This document shows positions 56,381 through 64,000 of a DNA stretch of 64,000 nt, in pieces. The notes below the pieces were generated by a model. The model saw only the letters and a list, made by a program, of their open reading frames with translations, was not told where the DNA came from and did not search any database. How positions within the stretch are numbered: the stretch's first letter is position 1; each line of letters begins with the position of its first letter. The translations under genes were made by a program, and so were the position numbers. This DNA comes from Massospora cicadina (Eukaryota > Entomophthoromycota > Entomophthoromycetes > Entomophthorales > Entomophthoraceae), in the NCBI GenBank assembly GCA_022478985.1, contig JAKSZP010014855.1, positions 19,828 to 83,827 on the forward strand, in the 5' to 3' direction.

Positions 56381-59322
56381 TGATAAGATGGCCTTATTAG
56401 CATCCTTCAGAGTTTAGGCATCTGTAGATGTCTTCTCTTTAATTTCAAAGAGCTCTTTCCAAATATGCGCTAGTTTGCTGGTCCATCTAAACCAGGGTTA
56501 CCATAGTACCAGACCAATCCCTTTTACATCAAAAGTGGTTAAGGTTTGCGGTACTAGTTATCACGTGCTCTAGCATTGACTTTTTTAAGCCAGAGAGTCT
56601 GAGTAAGAAGAACTTTGTAACTGAATTAAAGTTCTCATGAGCTTATCAATGTATCTACTAGGACTCATACTTTCTTCTGCAACACTTGAATTAAAAATGG
56701 GGACAATGAAGGCTGCTTCCATGTTATAACACAAATGGGTAGTGCCCCATGGCTAAGAGATATCCGATGGTTTATGAGAATATGGCGGCAGGCAGTAAAG
56801 TATTCCAACTGAACACGTTTCCTGAGATAAATTAAGTAAAATTTCAACCAGCTTCCCATTCACCCGTTCTATGGTGCCATTGATCTCCAGGTGATAGGGC
56901 TTAGATGGTACCCACATATACCCAATCTATTGTTATGCCTAAATATCGTTTGGGATGTAAAATTAGTCTTAGTATCTTCCAGAAGATTGGGGGTCATCCA
57001 TGCCAATAAGTAACATCCTCAAGTGTAAACTTAGCTATAGTTGTGGCCCTGAGACTCTGACTGAATTACCCTCAACTCACTTGGTTAGATGATCAACTGC
57101 CATGATAATATATTTACTTATCAGGAGCATTGGTTAAAGGCCCCACAACGTCCATGGAGACATTGTGCCAGGCAAAATTGGGCTTAACCAATTGACAAGA
57201 TGTGGCTTTTTGATAGGGAGCTTCAGCTTGCATATGACAACAGCTAAGTGCTACATGGATATCTTATTACATGAGATCATAATAATAAAAGGATCAAAGT
57301 TGTTCAAGTTTTCTTATACTTACCATGGCCCATCGCCTTATGAATGGCAATGATTTGCTTTGTCCGTTTGGAAGCAAGGGAACAAAAAGGGTTGTTCATC
57401 AATAATATTATACATTTTCTCTCAACAAAAGTATTTTTTGATTTTAACTTTATTAGTTTTATCTTGGTAGGTTCATTACCATATAGCTGATTAGCCTTTT
57501 TTAAAATAATTTGTCATCCTTATTAGCCATTGAGCTTTGGTAAGCAACCTAGAGAGTCCATCTGTGATATAATGCTTTACTTCAATTTGGTGTTGAATTT
57601 CAAAATCATAAGCATATAATTTTAGCCCTGCGGAATACCATCCTTTAGGCAATTTAGGTCCTGTAACCAGCGCAAAGAACCTAGGTCAGTTACCATGATG
57701 AAATTCACCCCATTAATATAGACCTGAAATAGTTTGCAAGCATAGATGGCAGATAGCACTATTTTTCAGTTGTGGTATAATTCCGTTTGTGCATATCTAA
57801 CTTCCTACTGCAGTAAGCGATTTGTGTTCTTCCCCCTCCTTAATGAGCTGAGATAACACCGCCTTACGGCGGAGAGGAATTCATCCATCAGTATAATGAA
57901 CAGTTTATTAAAGTTTACATACATTAGTATCAGATCATGGGCTAAGCAAAGTTGTAATTGATTAAAGGCAAGTTGACAGACTAGTGTCCATTCAAATGGA
58001 ACCACAGTCTTGAGACGGTAATATAATGATACACCTATTTTGCTAAAAATTTTCAAAAACCTGCAATAATAGCCAATCATCCACAAAAATATCTGAATAT
58101 CACACTTGCTACTTGCTCGTGACATGCTTCCAAAAGCCTCAACCTTAGTAGGTTGGGGTTATAAGCCTTGTTTGTCAATGACAAACTCAAATACTCAAGT
58201 TGTTCTTAGAAGAAATTGAAACTGTGAGGTTTGATTTTCAATTTGGGTTAGGCTAGCTGGCGGACAATTTCTCTATAGGCTTCAGATGCTCTGTAAACGT
58301 TCTGGAAAAACATCTATGTTGCCCAGATACACTAGACACAGGAATTTTTGAATCCCTCAATATGCTATCCATAGCGCGCTGGAAAGTCACAGTGGCGTTA
58401 TGCAGCCCTTGATAATTCTAGTGGGTTGGTATAATCCCTTAGCGCTGATTATAGCGCACTTCTCCTGTTCCTCCTTTGGCATCCTAATATGCCAAAATCT
58501 AGAGAAAAAGCCCATAGAGGAAAAGTATGCGCCACACAAGCAGTCTAATATATTGTTAATATATGGTAAAGGGTAGGAATCTTTTTTGGTAAACTTGTTG
58601 TGTTAATAGTAGTCTATTACTACTCCATTTGACCCATCTTTCCTCTAAATAACTAAAACTGAGGCGTCACAATGACTCTTGGAGACTACTAACATCCTCT
58701 GCTGCACTAATTAATTGATTTCAGCCAGCAACCACATTCATTGCCTTGGAATTCTGAATAAAGAAGGCAATTTGGCAGATAATTACCAGTGTCAATCTGG
58801 TGAAACACTGTGTTCGCACCCCAATTCATTATTATCTTTTGCAAAAATGATACTATACTTGTCAATTAAGACCGACGCTTGATACTTTAAATCCTCTATC
58901 TTTCCTGAAAGGCGTTCTTAAGGAATCAGCGAACATATGTCTTGATGCTTGTTGTCCTCAAGCCCAAGTTCTTCCAGATTTGTTAAGCACAAGTATATCT
59001 TTAACTACTCAACAGATAAAATATGAACTTAAGTGACTACCTGATGTCGCTTAAGTTCCACGATTTTTAGATTCATGTTATCTAAAAGCACCTGAATTTT
59101 TCCATGATAAGGTATAATGAATCTGAGTCCAGAGACCGATTCTAACTTGAACCACTTAAATGGGGCGTCTAGCTCGCCATATAATTCTTGGGTGATGGTT
59201 AAGGAAATTTTCCGTTTCCACTATGACAGTATGACCCGCCAGAATGGTTAAAATATGGTTAAAAAATATATGGGAATACCTTTAAATTCTATTGTCATGA
59301 AATCGACCTTGGTTTCCACTAG
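56381..59322 (-). pseudogene. G2: Ty3/Gypsy RT - RNase H - integrase remnant
   Basis: Read right to left. Pre-RT region 59300-58900 (ITQELYGELDAPFKWF). RT: RKDGSNGVVIDYY near 58650-58610, then DSYPLPYINNILD and GNIDVF at the YLDDI position (58300s). RT/RNase H junction 58125-57805: GYYCRFLKIFSKIG, VPFEWT, then ILMDEF. RNase H: KIVLSAIYACK, VTDLGSLRWL, and YYITDGLSRLL (the NADALSRL position) at about 57540. Integrase: PGTMSPWTLWGLL near 57190-57150 (core start) and INGTIERVNGKLVEILL at about 56890-56830 (catalytic Glu kept). There are stops and indels throughout. Its closest relative in the window is G3. Confidence 0.75.
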
Positions 59323-59815
59323 TGTGCTAGGCCAACCAGTATGAAGACTGGTGGCCCTTTGCTCTTTCACCTTCATTGACGTTGGGGCCAGCAGCACCAG
59401 CTAACCCCTTGGCATGATCACCTATGCCTATTGGGGATCCCTAACCTATCTACTCCTACTCTAGCTGCTCTATGCCACTATCAAATAAAAGTAAGAATGG
59501 TGCAAGAGAGATGTTTATTAGGAGGGAATGAATCAACTATTTATACTCTTCCAGGGCTACTACACCCATGTACTCTTTGGCCAATCATCTTCCAGAAAAC
59601 TCATCGGCCTCTAGATTCCAAACCTCTATCAGATTGTAAACTTTTATTTATACTTCATAGTGATTCCCTCTTCAGATATGCTCAACTGATCACCAAATTA
59701 TTAATATTAGATCAATTCATCCTCAACATAAGTCGTTGGTCAAACATATATAAATTTATAAATAAATAGGACTTTGAGCATCCTCAGCATGAGTCGCCAG
59801 TGCTCCAAATTAGTT
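59323..59815 (-). repeat. LTR3 copy 2
   Basis: Starts near TGTGCTAGGCCAACCAGTATG and follows LTR3 copy 1 block by block to about GAGTCGCCAGTGCTCC. It sits directly upstream (minus strand) of the G2 pre-RT region, with no room for gag. So it is either the LTR of a gag-deleted element or a solo LTR inserted in G2. Ends are approximate. Confidence 0.6.
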
Positions 59816-59819
59816 GCAA

Positions 59820-60115
59820 TTTCCTAAATGATTGGTAACGAATATATCAACTTTCCGCTGGAAAATCCTACAATCATTTCTTATGGCAGTTGGCACAGGG
59901 ATAAGATTTCGCTGACTTGAGCTATAATTTGTGAAATTTTCGTTAGATGCTGGTAACTGAATAAAGCAGCTTTCCACCAGAATTTCACTCAAACTATAGT
60001 TAGTGATTTCATTTTGTTAGATGCTGGTAACTTAATACAGCAGCATTTCACCGGTAATTTCCACAATCATAATTTGATGGTAGCGCTGAACTGGGAATCC
60101 GCTGACCCTAAAATG
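59820..60115. repeat. Irregular, degenerate tandem repeat
   Basis: The motif TGGTAAC-(T)-(G/T)AATA..-CAGC(A)TTTC(A/C)(C/G)C begins at 59833, 59951 and 60024. In between and after lie related pieces: GTTGGCACAGGGATAAGATTTCGCTGAC at about 59888 and GCGCTGAACTGGGAATCCGCTGACC at about 60082. Spacing is about 73 bp where it is clearest. It is non-coding. Confidence 0.45.
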
Positions 60116-60737
60116 ATTCTTATTTTAATCATTTTATAGTATCAAACTAGGTGATTATCTGGCAATAACACCTGACTAACTGAAACCCCTAATTCAGATA
60201 CTATTGGAAGGATTCATCTGGTTAAATTTATAACATCTATAATCTGCATTGGTAAGCTTTGGGTACGGCCATGTAGCTGCTGATAATTGATTGGCAAAAT
60301 ATCATACTTTTAAATAAATTTAACATACCCCTGCTTTAGGGGCTGTCAACAACATATCCTTCTGGTTATAAATCGTGGAAAAGTTTTTCCCTGTAAATTT
60401 TCTCATTCTCTTAAAAATCGGCTTTGATTCCATACTCTCTTAAAAATCCAAATTAAAAAGTCACAATTCTTATGTGGAACACAATAGCTGAGAAGAAATC
60501 ACTAAGGAGCCAAAAAGCATTAGTAGCATGCTGTACACTTCATTGGAAGTTGTATTCTGGAGGACAGCAGTTAGATAGATTTTGCAATACTCTATGTCCA
60601 AAGAAAGCCCCAGTTTTTTAACTAAATTGTGTGGACACAGTATCAATTGGTGCTTCACTGTCCACAATAGCTCGGACTATGAGCTTGTTTACAGTTATAT
60701 TAACTTATGCACACTCAGAAAAATCAGTATCAGTAGG
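60116..60737. other. Spacer left of the G3 LTR
   Basis: AT-rich. One 65-codon open stretch (60667-60470, minus) has no recognisable motif. Nothing else is seen. Confidence 0.4.
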
Positions 60738-61411
60738 TGTTAGAATTCAGATAATTGTTGCTTGCTGATGCCAAACTCCACTGGATAGATCAAATTATAT
60801 ATTTATATTAATAAAAAATACTAATAGATAAAAAGCTGGTCTTATATGTTTCAATTATTGTCATCATGGGTTAAGAAAAACAAAGCCTCTTGATATCTTA
60901 CAGCTTAGTATTTAAACAGTATTGAGGTTTAAAGGGAATTTAATGGTAAGTTCTTAATAGTTTAGTATGGTCCAAATTAGGTAATATGTAAATTCAACCT
61001 ATTAAAGTCAGAAAACTAGCTTCACTTTGGGTGAACAACAGATGGAGAGTTATTTTATCGCAGGAAAAAGCATAGGGTAACAATTTAAAATATTTCTGCC
61101 AATCCCCATTAAAAAAATTGCACCATGGGGGACCACCGCCAAGCCTATAAAAGGGGGTGGTCCCCACTTAGGTGTTTGTTTTAAACTAGACAAGGCCTGA
61201 GGAACGACCCTCCAATGCACTCCCCTTGTTACCCCACATGGTCAGAGCAATCCAACTGCCCACCTTGGGCTATTTGCCCTTATAGTAATAGCAAAAGTGT
61301 TACCCCAATTTGAGGGGTTTCACCAAGAATTGACCAGGGTCTTTTGGCCAATAGTATTGTTTATTGCTTAAAACTCTCTTATCCTAATTGTGAACTTTTA
61401 AATGTCCGACA
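60738..61411 (-). repeat. LTR2 copy 3 (674 bp), 3' LTR of G3
   Basis: Plus strand TGTTAGAATTCAG ... AATGTCCGACA. It contains the conserved block CCAAGCCTATAAAAGGGGGTGGTCCCC (about 61140-61166) and CAGGGTCTTTTGGCC. Directly to the right is the polypurine tract of a minus-strand element and then its integrase C-terminus, so this is the 3' LTR. Confidence 0.8.
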
Positions 61412-61424
61412 TTTCCCCCTTCTG
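61412..61424 (-). other. G3 polypurine tract
   Basis: The minus strand reads AGAAGGGGGAAA directly before the LTR start TGTCGG. Confidence 0.75.
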
Positions 61425-64000
61425 GACTATTTTGACCTAAAACAATATTTTCTTAAAGCTGTGAGGGCAATTGTCTGAAATCACTACCCTCAAGATTGTT
61501 GGGGGAGAATAGGTCTGTAGAAAGTGGCCATGTACCCGGTTAATTGATGATCCCAGTAGCCAAAGATTTGATAGAGTACTCTCCACCTCTTTTGTAGTTG
61601 ATGACGAAAGGGCCTTCCCAGATTGTCTCAAGCTTACCACTTCTAGGAGTAATGCGGTTATGATAGTATAGAACCAGGTCATACACTTTGAATATAGGTA
61701 AGAGGTTCAGATCTAATTGACAGCCTGCCCTTCTTTATTCACCGTTTATCTAAATTGGTTATACCCTCAGATTGGAGATGGATGATGCGCTGAGCCAATC
61801 TTCTAATGGAATTTTCAGGTTCCTCAGCTCTATAGGAGAATACATCTTTAGCTAAGAGGGCAGGTATTCCTGGTACCCGACCATAAAAGACACAGAATAT
61901 GGCTATTTCAAAAGATCCAGCGACATTCTAATCTGGTAGGCCATAAGTACACTAAGTAGGAGTTGATCCCATTGAAGTGGATCATAAGAAGCCACTTTTA
62001 GTAGAATGGAAACCTAGGTTCCATTTGCTCTCTCCACAGTCTTGTTGGTAGAGTTATTATACAGAGCTGAGAAAAGTTGTTGAGTCCCTATGGGAGTAGC
62101 CAGGATTCTGACTACTCTGGAGGCAAAGTTCTTACCATTGTCGCAGAGTAGTACTTGGGGACATTCATGATGAGTGAAAATGTTTTAGTGTAAAAACGTG
62201 GCTGTGGTCTTGGATGTTTGGGCAGGGAGAGCTGCGGCATCAACCCAGTTGTAAAGTGATCAATGCCTAATAAGGTTAATTTGTTTCCACCAGTAATCTG
62301 TAAAAGGGGACCTACTACGTCTAGGCTGATTTTGTGGAATGGTTGTTGAGAGGTAGTTGGTGATATTGGTATCTAGTCTTAAAACCGAATTTCTTCTTAC
62401 ACGTGAGTAAGGTTTCCCAACTTTGACAATAATTTCCATAATTCCATCCAATAGTACCAATCTTTAACCCACTTATAGGTTTTCTTTGTTCATCCAGGAC
62501 TTAGGGTGGAGTGAGCTTCCAGGATAGCAGATACACGTTCTGAGGGCCAAAGGTAAGGCTACCACTTTGTCCTCACCTGCATGTACAATTTTTCACTCCA
62601 CAGTTTAGTTTTTTGGGAGTGCCTAGCTAAAATTTTCTTTACAGGTTCATTCTCATCCTCCCAGTCATTTGGGGTCATCAAGTGATCATATAACCTCTCT
62701 GCCTCTCTATTATTCAAGTGAAGGACTGGCAGCTGAGTTAACCCATCAACATTCATGTGATGGGTTCCAGCATGGAGTTCAATCTTCATGTCGTAATGCT
62801 GGAGCTTTAGAGCCCAGCGAGCTAACTGGCCAGTAGGATCCTTCATGTTCTGTAAACATTATAACAAAGCGTGGTCCTTAACCACAGTGAAGGTGGTCCC
62901 ATACAGGAAAGGGCGGTATTGCTTTATAGTTAACAGAGTGGCAAGAACTCCTTCTCCGTTATGCTGTAGTTGTGTTCTTTGACAGCATCTTAATAAAATA
63001 GTATACAGGATAATCTACACCATTTTCATCCAATTGGTCTAAGATGGTCCTAATGGCTTAGTCCGAGGTTAAGGTAAACAAGATAAATGGGTTTCCATAA
63101 TTTGGGATGCCTCAGGATAGGACGTTGTTGTAGCTGTTGCTTCAGCGTCTCAAAAGTGGCCTTTTGTACGGCACTCCAATGAAAAGGTGTATCCTTGGTC
63201 AATAGGTGGACAAGGGGCTCACTGAGCTGGGAGAACTTAAGGATGAACTGATGGTTATCCCCATCATACCTAGAAAAACCTGAATATCCCATAAATTTTA
63301 GGGGGATGCATTTTTGAGATTTATTAGACTTTATTTTGTATGGGTTGGATTCCCCTTGAGAAATGGAGTGTCCAAGGAAATCCGGTTTCCTTTGGAAGAA
63401 GGTACACTTCAATGGTTTTAACTTGATATTTGACTCAATTAAACGCTGAAACACCTCATTCAGGTGATCAAGGTGCTCTTAAAAGGTTTTTGAGAACACC
63501 GTGATATTATCAAGATGGATGATGACACAACTTAACTTTAAATCCTTCAAGATGTGATACATAGCACGCCGGAAAGTTGCAGATTGTTGCACAACCTTGA
63601 GGTAATCAGGTGGGTTTTAAGAGACCCTCACTGAAAATAAGAGTGCATTTCTCCTGACAATGGGGGGAAAGGTCCATTTGCCAATAGCCGCTAGCCAAGT
63701 CCATTGCACAGAAGAAGTTATATTCAGAGAGTTGTTCCAGGGTATTATCAATAAGGGGGATAGGATAGCTATCTTTTTCGTGAGGTTATTTAAATTGCAG
63801 AAGTCTATGACTACCCAATGACCTCCATTCTTCCATTTAATTAGCAAAAGGCGAGAAGACCAAGGGCTTTGTGAAGGAACATGTAACCCCACGTCAAATA
63901 ACTGCTGGAGCTCCGTCCTCATCTGATGTTCTTTCACCTTTGACTTGCAGTAAGTTTTAGACCTAGTAGGACGGGCATCATACACATCAATGGAGTGGCA
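61425..64000 (-). pseudogene. G3: Ty3/Gypsy RT - RNase H - integrase, runs off the right edge
   Basis: Right to left. RT 63985-63617: ELQQLFDVGLHVPSQSPWSS, then KNGGHWVVIDFCNLNNLTKK. The YxDD position near 63520 reads ILDNIT, so a catalytic Asp is now Asn. Next is 63454-63050 with FLGHSISQG and TPFHWSAVQKATFETLKQQL. RNase H end 62846-62559: GQLARWALKLQHYDMKIELH and HHMNVDGLTQLP (NADALSRLP position). Integrase: zinc-module remnant near 62430, core start LDVVGPLLQITGG at about 62320, CDNGKNFASRVV near 62145, TVERANGT near 62040 (catalytic Glu kept). The GPY/F module IWEGPFVINY is near 61625, ending INRVHGHFLQTYSP. Several frame breaks. The 5' LTR is outside the window. Confidence 0.82.

Noticed and set aside
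1..64000. CRISPR arrays, bacterial operons or phage modules
   Set aside because: No regularly spaced direct repeats and no prokaryotic gene organisation. The content is eukaryotic retroelements.

Overview
The window is a transposon graveyard from a repeat-inflated eukaryotic nuclear genome. I found no intact host gene, no RNA gene and no CRISPR array. Three things favour a fungus, perhaps a basidiomycete: (i) LINEs with ORF1 carrying a CCHC knuckle and ORF2 carrying endonuclease, RT (FADD) and a C-terminal zf-RVT-type finger (Tad1-like layout); (ii) a Ty3/Gypsy chromovirus with a C-terminal chromodomain and a fungal-looking integrase; (iii) AT-rich, gene-empty spacer. This is inference and the species is not identified. 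LINEs: there are five copies of a roughly 5.2-5.3 kb family in two subfamilies. Subfamily I is B (+, 2713-7990), C (+, 28050-33151 plus 45652-45811) and D (-, 37750-43025). Subfamily II is A (-, 1-2131, cut by the window edge) and E (-, 14891-20082). Where it can be read, a fixed 6-nt spacer separates the ORF1 stop from the ORF2 start. All copies are broken, but D keeps a 724-codon open stretch covering RT to the C-terminus. The centrepiece is a three-level nest whose joints are all visible. LINE C has a 12-bp target duplication at 28038-28049 / 45812-45823. A chromovirus (G1, minus strand, 33152-45646) inserted into it, with a 5-bp duplication CCTTT, TG...CA ends and about 1.37-kb LTRs. LINE D then inserted into G1 between the protease and RT, with a 13-15 bp duplication. 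The order of events is therefore C, then G1, then D. The right-hand third (45.8-64 kb) is a mosaic of minus-strand Gypsy remnants: G6 (gag?/protease/RT/RNase H, 46.9-51.5 kb), a chromovirus tail (54.5-54.8 kb), G2 (RT/RNase H/integrase, 56.4-59.3 kb) and G3 (RT/RNase H/integrase with 3' LTR, 60.7-64 kb and beyond). Two further LTR families occur here: LTR2 (three copies) and LTR3 (two copies). A Gypsy integrase remnant (G4) lies at 26.6-27.7 kb. Unclassified decayed coding stretches lie at 8.5-10.4 kb (minus), 27.8-28.0 kb (plus, knuckle-like) and 46.06-46.55 kb (plus). The remaining spacers (10.4-14.9, 20.1-26.6, 53.0-54.5 and 54.8-56.4 kb) are AT-rich and hold nothing I can name. Most readable premature stops in the LINEs are CAA/CAG to TAA/TAG changes, which would fit C-to-T decay (cytosine methylation or RIP-like mutation).
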